Counted from the stretch's first letter, positions 54,885-63,209 are shown. The stretch is 64,000 bases of DNA from Christensenellaceae bacterium OttesenSCG-928-K19 (GCA_030266015.1 JAJDHD010000006.1:17928-81927), one strand, 5' to 3'. The notes: generated by a model not told the origin, from the letters alone. Made by a program: numbers and translations.

Positions 54885-55895
54885 ATGAATATAGCAGAAT
54901 ATAAAGGAATTCACGTTTTTGTCCAGCAGGTAGACGGAAAAATTACTTCCGTATCTTACGAGCTGTTGGGAAAAGGAAAAGAGCTGGCACAGGATTTGGG
55001 CTGTGACGTCACTGCCGTGGTTTTAGGCAGCAACATCAGCCATTTGAGCAAGCCTCTTGCTAAATATGGCGCAGACCACATCATCATGGCAGACGACCCA
55101 GCGCTTGAGGTTTACACTACAGAACCTTATACACAGGCAATGTATGAGATTATACAGGCAAAAACGCCAGAAATTGTCCTGTGCGGTGCAACTGCCATTG
55201 GCAGGGATCTTGCCCCAAGGCTTTCCGCACGCCTACACACGGGTCTTACAGCTGACTGTACAAAGCTCGAGATCGACGCGGAAACAAAGAATCTTAGGAT
55301 GACTCGCCCAGCCTTTGGTGGCAATATTATGGCCACAATCATCTGCGCAAACCATCGCCCGCAAATGGCGACCGTGCGCCCGGGAGTTATGCAAAAAACC
55401 GAACCGGATGATAATGCGCAAGCAGACGTGGAACAATTTGCAGTAAGTAACCTAAGCGAATGCCAAAATGTCGAGATTATGGAGATCGTCAAAAAGACAG
55501 GTGCAAAAATCGATATCCAGGATGCTAAGATTCTCATATCTGGCGGGCGGGGTATGAATGCGCCGGAAAACTTTTCTTTGCTGCAACAGCTTGCGGATGA
55601 AATCGGCGGTACAGTGTCCTGCTCCAGAGCAGCAGTGGATGCTGGCTGGACAGACAAGGAACAGCAGGTGGGCCAAACCGGAAAAACAGTGCGCCCCAAT
55701 CTGTATGTTGCATGTGGCATATCCGGTGCCATCCAGCATCTTGCCGGCATGGAGGAATCGGACATCATTATCGCTATCAACAAAGATCCTGATGCGCCCA
55801 TTTTTGAGGTAGCTGATTATGGCGTTGTGGGTGATGCGCTTAAAATCGTTCCCCTGCTTGCGCAAGAGATTAAAAAGCTTTTGGCAGCGCAATAA
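54885..55895 (+). CDS. etfA: electron transfer flavoprotein, alpha subunit
   Basis: 336 aa. N-terminal alpha/beta domain (VLCGATAIGRDLAPRLSARL; LTADCTKLEID), then the FAD-binding C-terminal domain with ILISGGRGMN, GQTGKTVRPNLYVACGISG and INKDPDAPIFEVADYGVVGD. It is the last gene of the operon. Thiolase, crotonase and hydroxybutyryl-CoA dehydrogenase genes are not nearby. Confidence 0.95.
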   Translation: MNIAEYKGIHVFVQQVDGKITSVSYELLGKGKELAQDLGCDVTAVVLGSNISHLSKPLAKYGADHIIMADDPALEVYTTEPYTQAMYEIIQAKTPEIVLCGATAIGRDLAPRLSARLHTGLTADCTKLEIDAETKNLRMTRPAFGGNIMATIICANHRPQMATVRPGVMQKTEPDDNAQADVEQFAVSNLSECQNVEIMEIVKKTGAKIDIQDAKILISGGRGMNAPENFSLLQQLADEIGGTVSCSRAAVDAGWTDKEQQVGQTGKTVRPNLYVACGISGAIQHLAGMEESDIIIAINKDPDAPIFEVADYGVVGDALKIVPLLAQEIKKLLAAQ

Positions 55896-55913
55896 CTTTC
55901 GTATGAATATACA

Positions 55914-55943
55914 ACAAAAAAACCGCCCACGGCGGTTTTTTTG
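55914..55943 (+). terminator. terminator of the butyrate operon
   Basis: AAAAAACCGCC-CAC-GGCGGTTTTTTT, 19 bases after the etfA stop. Confidence 0.9.
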
Positions 55944-56069
55944 TGTCCATGAAATACTTGCAGAACATATCCGCCACCATATTATATATTATTTTTTTCT
56001 ATTACACGGTAAATTTACCTGTTCGTCTGATATAATCTATCTAATACAAATTCAAAGGAGTACTCTATA

Positions 56070-56489
56070 ATGGATCAGTTGCAAAAATTTTGGGACAGTG
56101 TAAAAAACGAAGACACCGCCATACTAGCAACATCGGCAAACAATAACGTTACCATGAGAACAATCAGCCCAGTTTATTACAAAGACGCCATACTGATATT
56201 TACGAGCCCGGAATCGCAAAAATATAAACAACTAAAAGAAAACTCGGCCTGCTGCGTTGCTATTGGCGGATGCTTTCTGGAGGCAAATGCCGAGCTTTTA
56301 GGCCCAACTATGCAAAATAAAAATACACACCTGAGGGATGTATACACGAAAAAATTTAATGACGCTTTTGATGAAACTGTTGAACACGGAGGATGTGAAT
56401 CAGATTTTGTGCTTTTAAACCCGCTCCGAATAACCGGCTGGGTTTTTGAAAGCGGAATGCCAACAAGCCCGCTTGAATATACATTCTAA
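56070..56489 (+). CDS. pyridoxamine 5'-phosphate oxidase-like flavin-binding protein
   Basis: 139 aa split-barrel protein. It starts with DTAILATSANNNVTMRTISPV and continues with ILIFTSPESQKYKQLKEN, the order of the PNPOx-like family in Clostridia, likely binding FMN. The substrate is unknown. RBS AAAGGAG. A TATAAT hexamer lies about 35 bases upstream with no clear -35. Confidence 0.8.
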   Translation: MDQLQKFWDSVKNEDTAILATSANNNVTMRTISPVYYKDAILIFTSPESQKYKQLKENSACCVAIGGCFLEANAELLGPTMQNKNTHLRDVYTKKFNDAFDETVEHGGCESDFVLLNPLRITGWVFESGMPTSPLEYTF

Positions 56490-56562
56490 CCCACCTCCCC
56501 ACACTTTCGAGGAGCATATTCAAGCATTACTAATAGCACGCAAACCATTATTGTGGTAACCC

Positions 56563-56603
56563 AAAACCATCATATAGTGTTTCTCTAACTATATGATGGT
56601 TTT
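56563..56603. terminator. long bidirectional terminator between convergent genes
   Basis: Perfect 16-bp inverted repeat AAAACCATCATATAGT-N9-ACTATATGATGGTTTT, followed by TAATTTTT on the plus strand. Confidence 0.8.
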
Positions 56604-56637
56604 AATTTTTACGTACTACTGCAGATAGGATTTCGTT

Positions 56638-57858
56638 TCACCTGCGGTTACGTCCTCCACGTCGTACATTAATGCTGTGGAAAGAATTACCACTTACTCG
56701 CCCATATGATTTTTGCCTGGTTGGTTCGGGAAGGCTTAGCGTATTCTCAGTCGGCATAATATCTGTCTTCAGGTTTTTTATCATCTTCCGCAACAAATCA
56801 GCTTCGTCTTGATGAATCAGGGTATAGGCAATCCCTTCTTGCTGAGCACGACCCGTCCGCCCAATGCGATGCACATAGCTTTCATTATCCAAGGGCGCAT
56901 CATAATTAATAACAGCATCAATATTCTTAACATCAATCCCCCGGGCAGCAATATCCGTGGCGACAAGTGTATCAAGCTTGCCCAACCGATATTGCTTCAT
57001 CACTCGATCCCGTTGATTCTGATTCATATCGCCGTGCAAGGCCGCAGCCCTAAACCCTTTTTTCCGCAATTGAAACGCAAGTTTATCCGCCCTGTGCTTC
57101 ATATTCACAAAGATAAGCGTTAGGGGATAATTATTATCTTGCAGCAATGAAAGCAAGGCGTCGTTTTTGCCACCGGGATAAACGGCCGTATAGTATTGCT
57201 TTACCGTTTCCACTGCTAAGGATTCTTGTTTTACACGAATTTCCTGCGCATCTCTTTTCAAAAACTGGCTTGCGATCATATAGATTTCTTGCGGCATAGT
57301 TGCAGAGAAAAGTACAGTTTGCCTGTCCTTTGGCGTAGCCTTTAATATCTTTTCCATATCCCTTCGAAAACCCATATCCAACATACGGTCAGCTTCATCC
57401 AATACCACGGTACGAATAGCCGATATCTTAACAGTCTTTCGTTGCATATGGTCCATCAGGCGGCCAGGAGTGGCTACGATAATATGCGGTGTTGTTTTGA
57501 GCCAATCAATTTGCTTATTGATTTTTTCGCCGCCATATATTGTAGCAATGCGTATTCCAGGTTTGTTTTTAGAAAGGCTTCGCAGCACACCCGAAACTTG
57601 CACTGCTAACTCCCTGGTCGGGCACAGTATAAGTGCTTGTGTGGTTCGTTGCGCCCTATCAATCTGCTGAACGATAGGCATACCAAACGCACCAGTCTTA
57701 CCTGTTCCTGTTGGCGCTTGCACCAATAGATCATCCCCCGCCAAAAAGTTTCCAATCGTCAACTCCTGTACGGGCGTAGGCTTTTCAAAATTCATTCTAC
57801 AAAGGCTCGTCCTGATATCATCTGAGATACCAAGTTCTTTAAAGGGTATTGCTTGCAT
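56638..57858 (-). CDS. DEAD-box RNA helicase (RhlE/CshA-like)
   Basis: 406 aa. Q-motif FEKPTPVQELTI, motif I APTGTGKTGAF, Ia PTRELAVQ, II DEADRMLD, III FSATMP, V ATDIAARGID and VI HRIGRTGRA. The C-terminus is a short basic tail (NSFHSINVRRGGRNRR), so it is a core-type enzyme. Such helicases help RNA folding, decay and cold adaptation. AGGAG lies 7 bases before the ATG. The long leader contains a terminator, so expression is probably controlled by transcript folding. Confidence 0.94.
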   Translation of the reverse strand: MQAIPFKELGISDDIRTSLCRMNFEKPTPVQELTIGNFLAGDDLLVQAPTGTGKTGAFGMPIVQQIDRAQRTTQALILCPTRELAVQVSGVLRSLSKNKPGIRIATIYGGEKINKQIDWLKTTPHIIVATPGRLMDHMQRKTVKISAIRTVVLDEADRMLDMGFRRDMEKILKATPKDRQTVLFSATMPQEIYMIASQFLKRDAQEIRVKQESLAVETVKQYYTAVYPGGKNDALLSLLQDNNYPLTLIFVNMKHRADKLAFQLRKKGFRAAALHGDMNQNQRDRVMKQYRLGKLDTLVATDIAARGIDVKNIDAVINYDAPLDNESYVHRIGRTGRAQQEGIAYTLIHQDEADLLRKMIKNLKTDIMPTENTLSLPEPTRQKSYGRVSGNSFHSINVRRGGRNRR

Positions 57859-57890
57859 TTAATGTCTCCTGTTTTCTTTAAATTGATAGG

Positions 57891-58008
57891 CCGCACGGAA
57901 AACAACAAAATGAAACAAATCCCTAACAGCCCACATATCTTTTCACAAACAAAAACGCATATTTTTGCAAACCATACTGGACTTACAAAAATATGCGAGA
58001 CAGTGCGG
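57891..58008 (-). promoter_or_regulatory. attenuator-like 5' leader of the DEAD-box helicase gene
   Basis: The leader is ~155 bases. CGCATATTTTTG (57997-57986, minus strand) pairs perfectly over 12 bp with CAAAAATATGCG (57967-57956), followed by TTTTTG, an intrinsic terminator inside the leader. Outside it, CCGCAC (58008-58003) can pair with GTGCGG (57896-57891), closing the whole leader into one domain. This design allows premature stop versus read-through. The trigger is unknown. Confidence 0.6.
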
Positions 58009-58024
58009 AATCAGATATACTAGT

Positions 58025-58053
58025 ATTCTAACACACCAAGGCAATTCTGTCAA
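58025..58053 (-). promoter_or_regulatory. promoter of the DEAD-box helicase gene
   Basis: Minus strand TTGACA (58053-58048), 17-bp spacer, TAGAAT (58030-58025): near-consensus. The rest of 58054-58300 shows no gene. Confidence 0.75.
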
Positions 58054-58302
58054 AATTAGCCTTTTGATGATACACTCCCCTTTGAAAATGTAGTCATCTT
58101 GCCTTTGCTTGAAATTTTTTACGCATTTTTTCGAATCACAACTCCGATATTTTCAGTTTCCCACCACAATCGGACTCCTAGGTTCAAAACCCAAAAATAT
58201 TTATGCGCGCCCAATGATTCTCAAGGATAATCCTGAATGAAACAAAAGAGAGTTCGCAAACCCATGCAATTGCACAATTTTTCCAGATAAACTAATTCAT
58301 CC

Positions 58303-58332
58303 TTGCTATTTCACGCCTTTTTTTGTTATCAT
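58303..58332 (+). promoter_or_regulatory. promoter of the AEC transporter gene
   Basis: TTGCTA (58303-58308), 18-bp spacer, TATCAT (58327-58332), 36 bases before the ATG. Confidence 0.5.
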
Positions 58333-58367
58333 AAGCTAGGTTGTAATCGCGCAGAAAGGAAATCGTA

Positions 58368-59294
58368 ATGAGCGATGTTTTTGACGTATTAGTTATTGTA
58401 CTGCCTGTAGTTGCAGCACTATTTCTCGGCTATTTGTCCAAGCGCAAACAATTGCTGAAACCATCGGGCATCGATGGACTCAAAGCTCTTGTTATGAATT
58501 TCACCCTTCCCGCCACATTGTTTGGCGCTTTTTATAATACGGAATTCAACTTGCACATCACACTCATTGTTTTAGTTATTTTCGGTTGTTCCATTGCTGG
58601 ATTATTGCTGGGCAAGCTGCTTCTAAAAATATTCAGTAAGCAGCATTCGTTACTCCCCTTTATCACTACCGGGTTCGAAGCAGGAATGATGGGCTACGGC
58701 TTTTATATAATGCTGTTTTCCCAACAACAGGTTTCCAATTTCGCTATTGTAGACATTGGTCAAGTGATCTTTGTCTTCACAATCTATATGGCATTGCTGA
58801 ATGCGCGCAAGGGCATTTCTCGCCAAGAGACCATTGTCGCCATGTTCAAATCTCCTGTACTTATTTCCATTATCGGTGGTATTATCATTGGAGTCACTGG
58901 ACTGGGCGCAATGATAGACCGTTCGCCCGTTGGCGAAACTGTCGCATCTATATTTAACTACATTAGTGCGCCAACCGGTATGTTGATGATATTTGTAGTT
59001 GGTTATGGGCTGGAACTTTCCGCAAACGGTTTCCGGCGCGCAATGGGTGCAGTGGTTTCACGAATTGCCATTATGGCTGTTCTTTGTATATTGGCTTTGT
59101 TTATAATTGGACTAATCATGCCTCTCACCTATCATTTATATTGGGCGATTATCCTGATGTTCACATTGCCCGCGCCCTATGTCTTGCCTATTTTTTCTGA
59201 TGACCAAAAAGACAGTGCGTATATTTCTACTAGCCTATCTCTGTATACGATTGTCTCTGTTGCGTTGTTTGCGGTAATTGCCATTTTAAAATAG
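58368..59294 (+). CDS. AEC-family transporter (auxin efflux carrier fold)
   Basis: 308 aa with about ten membrane helices. It starts FDVLVIVLPVVAALFLGYLSKRK and has the conserved broken-helix stretch LVMNFTLPATLFGAFYNTE. The second half repeats the pattern (PTGMLMIFVVGYGLEL). Bacterial members move small organic acids such as malate. The exact cargo is unknown. RBS AAAGGAAAT. It is the last core-type gene before the accessory stretch. Confidence 0.9.
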   Translation: MSDVFDVLVIVLPVVAALFLGYLSKRKQLLKPSGIDGLKALVMNFTLPATLFGAFYNTEFNLHITLIVLVIFGCSIAGLLLGKLLLKIFSKQHSLLPFITTGFEAGMMGYGFYIMLFSQQQVSNFAIVDIGQVIFVFTIYMALLNARKGISRQETIVAMFKSPVLISIIGGIIIGVTGLGAMIDRSPVGETVASIFNYISAPTGMLMIFVVGYGLELSANGFRRAMGAVVSRIAIMAVLCILALFIIGLIMPLTYHLYWAIILMFTLPAPYVLPIFSDDQKDSAYISTSLSLYTIVSVALFAVIAILK

Positions 59295-59426
59295 CAGTAC
59301 GCCTTATAGATGCGACAAGGTGTATTTATGTTGTTTCATTTGATACAACCATATCAATCCCAAAAACAAAAATAAGGGCATTTTTTTAGTTGCTCCTAGA
59401 TGTTCACCATCTTTCTGCACACATAA

Positions 59427-59516
59427 AACGACGGGGTAAAAACTGGGGTAAAAACCAATATGTCGATCATGACAAAAACCGCGCAACAGCGCGGTTTTTG
59501 TCATGTTTTTCGATGA
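59427..59516 (+). pseudogene. short relic that may be the tail of an integrase
   Basis: A 29-codon frame bounded by a stop at 59424 and ending at 59514-59516 reads NDGVKTGVKTNMSIMTKTAQ and on. The doubled GVKT at the end of a frame, next to a strong hairpin, recalls C-termini of tyrosine integrases at element borders. No catalytic region is present and I could not verify homology. The surrounding 59295-59620 otherwise holds no gene. Confidence 0.25.
59468..59505. terminator. 17-bp perfect hairpin at the edge of the accessory region
   Basis: CATGACAAAAACCGCGC-AACA-GCGCGGTTTTTGTCATG. The GC core with the T run makes it a terminator on both strands. The arms are longer than termination needs. 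Confidence 0.75.
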
Positions 59517-59620
59517 TCACAGTGGTCACAAAGGAACACGCACAAAAACATGATTAAATAAAGGTTTTTTGGTGGTCAATAGTGGCGTTTAACAAAAAGT
59601 CTAATACAATTTTATATTAT

Positions 59621-60328
59621 CTAGGGCCATTGCTTTTGACATGACAAAAGATAGTTTTTGTGCCATTCATAAATCTGAATCACTCTTAAGTTATTTTCTT
59701 CTTTAATTTTTTTATCTATATCGACTAACGCTTCGGTAACAATGGTTCTTATTCCCTTATCATCAGGAAAATTTAAATAATCAAAAAAATAGATTCCATC
59801 AAAATCCATTTTCATGTTGTTCATCTCCAACACATCCCTTGATTCATCGTCCAAAACTAACAGGTTTGCTATCTTTTTAACTTTTAGGTCTATCACTACC
59901 CTGGGATAACCTGCGATATTGTTTTCCAAATTATATGAATCTAATAAAGCTTTTCCCCACACTAATGTATCATCAATATATAACTTGTCATGTGTAACGC
60001 CACCTCTCGTTAAGAACCCAGCCTCAAGAAACATTCTTTGTAAAGACCCCACGATTGTCCCTATTCTATTTAAGGATATTACTGGATGATGGTCATCTGT
60101 CATATGAAAATCACTAGGTATTGCAAAAATCATATTATCTGAAAAGATTTTTATTTTAATATTGTCGCACCCCGGTACATTCATCATTATTTTTGCTTGT
60201 TCTATCGCCGCATTCATACAATTGTATATCTTATTCAAATAGTAATCTTTATCATCATTTTCTATCATTTTTTTTATTCCTAAAATGTCAATATATGCAA
60301 CAAAATAATTTTCTGTTTTTAACATCAT
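59621..60328 (-). CDS. class III nucleotide-cyclase-like protein
   Basis: 235 aa, soluble. The opening YFVAYIDILGIKKMI carries Asp14 where class III cyclases have metal ligand 1. IKIFSDNMIFAIP carries Asp64 where they have metal ligand 2. FLTRGGVTHDKLYIDDTLVWG and AGYPRVVID match a bacterial family usually annotated as hypothetical or cyclase-like, related in layout to phage-defence (Pycsar-type) cyclases. Both metal Asp are kept, so activity is plausible. AAAGGAGC precedes the ATG. Codon use is AT-rich compared with genes before 59 kb. Product and role are inference. Confidence 0.65.
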   Translation of the reverse strand: MMLKTENYFVAYIDILGIKKMIENDDKDYYLNKIYNCMNAAIEQAKIMMNVPGCDNIKIKIFSDNMIFAIPSDFHMTDDHHPVISLNRIGTIVGSLQRMFLEAGFLTRGGVTHDKLYIDDTLVWGKALLDSYNLENNIAGYPRVVIDLKVKKIANLLVLDDESRDVLEMNNMKMDFDGIYFFDYLNFPDDKGIRTIVTEALVDIDKKIKEENNLRVIQIYEWHKNYLLSCQKQWP

Positions 60329-60516
60329 TAGCTCCTTTGTTTAACAATGTTTACAATGAATGAACTATTCCTACAGAAACAATATATCACAGACCAAAGA
60401 ATAAACTCAAGACTATAGAAGACCGAACCGCACTCCACTATTATGCACGCATTATGTAAAAACAAAAGAATTACAAGAAATATTTGTAAAAGCAATTCCT
60501 TTATGACCACCGTCAC
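60328..60516 (-). CDS. possible 62-aa hydrophobic membrane peptide overlapping the cyclase-like gene
   Basis: GTG-started frame whose TAA stop overlaps the cyclase ATG (TAATG). It reads as two hydrophobic stretches (LLLQIFLVILLFLHNACIIV and YSLEFILWSVIYCF) with a basic end. No good ribosome site is seen before the GTG, and AT-rich DNA often gives such frames by chance. The coupling to a cyclase-like gene is the only reason to list it. Confidence 0.2.
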   Translation of the reverse strand: MTVVIKELLLQIFLVILLFLHNACIIVECGSVFYSLEFILWSVIYCFCRNSSFIVNIVKQRS

Positions 60517-60563
60517 ACTATTTTATAGACAATAAAACAGTGGAGAAAAATCGCTCAAATAAA

Positions 60564-60590
60564 GCAAAAAACGCATCAAAGATGCGTCTT
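60564..60590 (-). terminator. terminator of the luxE-luxC-like operon
   Basis: Minus strand ACGCATC-TTT-GATGCGT followed by TTTTTGC. It lies immediately behind the direct repeat copy R1, so R1 would be in the 3' end of the operon transcript. Confidence 0.75.
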
Positions 60591-60593
60591 TAC

Positions 60594-60673
60594 GTGGTCT
60601 GAATGGCGATACAGCATCCTTTGAAAAAAGGCTTAGCAGGAGAGATTGTCAGTAACCAAAAGCAGTATTTACT
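60594..60673. repeat. 80-bp direct repeat, copy R1
   Basis: The first 42 bases (GTGGTCTGAATGGCGATACA...) and the last 19 (ACCAAAAGCAGTATTTACT) are identical to R2. The 19 between agree at about 10 positions. It contains a CCTTT-GAAA-AAAGG hairpin. It lies about 46 bases beyond the luxC-like stop. Confidence 0.95.
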
Positions 60674-60719
60674 TATAAAGCACTCCTATATAAAATTTCT
60701 TCACAGTCGACAATAACAA

Positions 60720-62012
60720 TTAAATCATCCTCTCGATGGAAACAACACGCATATATTTTCTGAGCGGGTAATAGCCATCATGTGTGGCTCCACGATAAAT
60801 CTTTGACATATTTGCCCCATCTGTTATTCTGACTACGCCGGCCTTCAGTAATTGATTTGTAATGTGATTCCTCTCTATGTCGCCGCATAGCAACGCCGCT
60901 GTTTGCAGATGATTTTTGTTGGGCTGCAATATTTTAACAATATCGTGGCTAGGCAGCCGTTTTACCCAACAGTTCCCATGCATAATAGAAATATCCAACT
61001 TATTGTTTTCATAGGCGACGATACTGGTATGAGCGCCTTTAAATACTTTGCAGGGTGTTTCTATAGATTCCAATGATTCCGTGTAAATCTGAATGGAGTT
61101 TTGTGCTCGAATCTCCATTGGAAGTTCAAGTCGCTGGTTTTTTCGACAGTCATCGAGTATTGGAAGAAAATAATCACAAAAATCGTATATATCGTCCATA
61201 GACTCCGTATCAAGATAAATGCCTTGGCAAGAACTGCACAACAATTGATTGGTTTGCACAATATTTTGTGCAAGCCCGGTCAGGCTTTCCTTGGTCATTC
61301 CTGGTTTGGTAGCATAGGCAAAGCTGATCTTATGCCCCCATTCAATAATTTGTGTTAAGGGAGAAGTCATTTTCCGTACGGCTTGCACGGCCCTATCGCC
61401 TCCCCAGACAATAATCGCGTTTGAGACATCAATCAACTTGCCTATTGCCTTGGTATCTGTCGAAGGGTAATCAAACAGATAAATATAATCTGCCAATAGG
61501 GGTTCCATGTGTATCAATTCCTGTAGCGCGAAACCGGATAAACCGTCGTCGTCACTGGAGAGTTTCACAATATTAATATTGCCCGTTAACAAGCCTTCAA
61601 TAACGCTGTAGAGTGCAAGCCCGTATTGATTGCCGGCTGTGATATGCAACAAAACGCCCAACGGATAAAGCTTTTCCGTCACCGCAAGCGTTTCGTCGCC
61701 CGTCGTAAAATTGTTTTCTTCCATATAGCTTGGCCCCAGTTCTTTTTCCAAGCGGAATAACAAATAATCCCGGTTCAACATTGTTTTGGCTTCTTCCAGG
61801 TATTGGATGCCCTGCTTTTTTGGAATGCCCAAGGAAAGCAGAAGCTCGATATGTTCCGTGCCGATGGAGCGGGCCAACCTATCACAGGCATTTATCACAA
61901 TGGATGGGACCAAAGTTTTCTGCGACAATGTCTTTGAAGTAAACATGTCCAATGCACCGACGATTTCCGCTCGTTCTTTTTGATCAATGATTTTTCCAAA
62001 TGCCAGATTCAT
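60720..62012 (-). CDS. LuxC-like acyl-CoA/acyl-protein reductase
   Basis: Aldehyde-dehydrogenase-type enzyme that reduces an activated acyl group to aldehyde. 430 aa. It has PLGVLLHITAGNQYGLALYS (nucleotide-binding region), IIVWGGDRAVQAVR, and the nucleophile motif NQLLCSSCQG with Cys259 matching the ACSS-PQ Cys of LuxC. The C-terminus is DGYYPLRKYMRVVSIE. Its start overlaps the stop of the LuxE-like gene by 4 bases (ATGA). No luciferase (luxAB) is present, so the aldehyde must serve another purpose. Confidence 0.88.
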   Translation of the reverse strand: MNLAFGKIIDQKERAEIVGALDMFTSKTLSQKTLVPSIVINACDRLARSIGTEHIELLLSLGIPKKQGIQYLEEAKTMLNRDYLLFRLEKELGPSYMEENNFTTGDETLAVTEKLYPLGVLLHITAGNQYGLALYSVIEGLLTGNINIVKLSSDDDGLSGFALQELIHMEPLLADYIYLFDYPSTDTKAIGKLIDVSNAIIVWGGDRAVQAVRKMTSPLTQIIEWGHKISFAYATKPGMTKESLTGLAQNIVQTNQLLCSSCQGIYLDTESMDDIYDFCDYFLPILDDCRKNQRLELPMEIRAQNSIQIYTESLESIETPCKVFKGAHTSIVAYENNKLDISIMHGNCWVKRLPSHDIVKILQPNKNHLQTAALLCGDIERNHITNQLLKAGVVRITDGANMSKIYRGATHDGYYPLRKYMRVVSIERMI

Positions 62013-63124
62013 TTCAGTTCCTCCAGCATACTGCCCGCACCGGCGGCGCAGGTTTTAATGCCTTGCAATCCAGCACGTCCCAATACTTCAAAATAGGGAG
62101 CGGAGATTCCACATCCGCATTCTTCACCTCTGTGCAAAACTGCGATGTCATCCGTTAGTATGCTGGTGAGCGGCATACTCTTAAGCAGCGGCGTAATCAG
62201 ATTTAGTAGCCCCGGTTTGCCATAGGGCAAAGGCTCCAAACTATGGATATCACGGATCAATACCCTACTGTATACCGGAACATGGAAGTGATGGTTTTTA
62301 CAATCGCAGTAAGGCACATTATGCTCCACTACACCGAAAAACTCGTGAAATCGTTGTTCGGCAATTCCCAGTTGCTCTTCCGCCATTTTGTACAAAGTTT
62401 GTTTGTCAACTTTTTGTGCGGCAAATTTTTTCCATCCTCCACCCAAAAAAATCAAAGATTTTGGATGTAACGACAATCTGATCTTTTCTTGCTTTAGCTT
62501 TTCCACCAAAAAATACAGATAGGCTGGAAAACCGTTGATCCTCACGGGAAACGGCTTTTTGCTGTAGGTGATAAGCGCATTCAAAACACCTTCCTCATTT
62601 AAAACGTATTCTGTGCCCGTATCCTTTAATGCGTATTCCCGATGCAACGGAGGCGCCAGGAGGGTAGCTGCATACGCTGTTCTGACAGCACCCATATGAT
62701 TGTGCGTGCTTGGCTCGTATCCTAGCACAATATAATTTGTAGGAACAGCTGAAATCATTTTATGATAAAAAAACGTTTTGCGAAGCATATTCAATCCCAA
62801 AAGCATGGCGGATTTATCAAACCCTACCTTTACGGGGGTGCCGGAAGTTCCGGAGGTTGTGGATTGCATGTGGATTTTTTGAAGCGGCATAGAAAACAGT
62901 TCGTGTTTCTTCAAAAACAATGTGGGAATTGGCGGTAATCGATAGATGTCTTCATAGCTTTTTAATTTCTGCAACGTGAAACCCTGGGTTTCTAATAGTC
63001 TCGCATATTTTACGCAGTGCGAAATATGCCATTCTATGTTCTCGCGCACTGCCCCAAAAAATATGTCGTCAGTATTTTTACTATAAACATTTTTATGCAA
63101 AAACAGCTTTGTTCTGTTATACAT
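62009..63124 (-). CDS. LuxE-like acyl-protein synthetase
   Basis: Activates a fatty acid as acyl-AMP and holds it on a Cys for the reductase. 371 aa. The ATP motif STTSGTSGTPVKV is at 88-100. The conserved region LLNLITPLLKSMPLTSILTD is followed by HRGEECGCGISAPYFEVLGRAG. Cys359 near the C-terminus (IKTCAAGAG) stands where LuxE carries its acyl-accepting Cys. AAGGA lies before the ATG. It is the first gene of the pair and is bracketed with luxC by the direct repeats. Confidence 0.88.
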   Translation of the reverse strand: MYNRTKLFLHKNVYSKNTDDIFFGAVRENIEWHISHCVKYARLLETQGFTLQKLKSYEDIYRLPPIPTLFLKKHELFSMPLQKIHMQSTTSGTSGTPVKVGFDKSAMLLGLNMLRKTFFYHKMISAVPTNYIVLGYEPSTHNHMGAVRTAYAATLLAPPLHREYALKDTGTEYVLNEEGVLNALITYSKKPFPVRINGFPAYLYFLVEKLKQEKIRLSLHPKSLIFLGGGWKKFAAQKVDKQTLYKMAEEQLGIAEQRFHEFFGVVEHNVPYCDCKNHHFHVPVYSRVLIRDIHSLEPLPYGKPGLLNLITPLLKSMPLTSILTDDIAVLHRGEECGCGISAPYFEVLGRAGLQGIKTCAAGAGSMLEELK

Positions 63125-63180
63125 TCCATAATCCTTATTTGTATTTTATCCATGGCACGATATGAGTAAAACTATAGCAT

Positions 63181-63209
63181 ATTATAACATAATAAATTTC
63201 AAGTTGAAA
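63181..63209 (-). promoter_or_regulatory. promoter of the luxE-luxC-like operon
   Basis: Minus strand TTTCAA (63209-63204), 17-bp spacer, consensus TATAAT (63186-63181), about 57 bases before the ATG. Confidence 0.6.

Noticed and set aside
59304..59504. 66-codon minus-strand frame in the AEC-cyclase gap
   Set aside because: No ribosome site, and it starts inside the terminator hairpin at 59468-59505. The sequence is biased by that hairpin.
60594..60707. Small open frame MAIQHPLKKGL... present in both repeat copies
   Set aside because: Starts without a ribosome site, diverges with non-synonymous changes after 11 residues and ends at different places in the two copies. More likely a by-product of a non-coding repeat.
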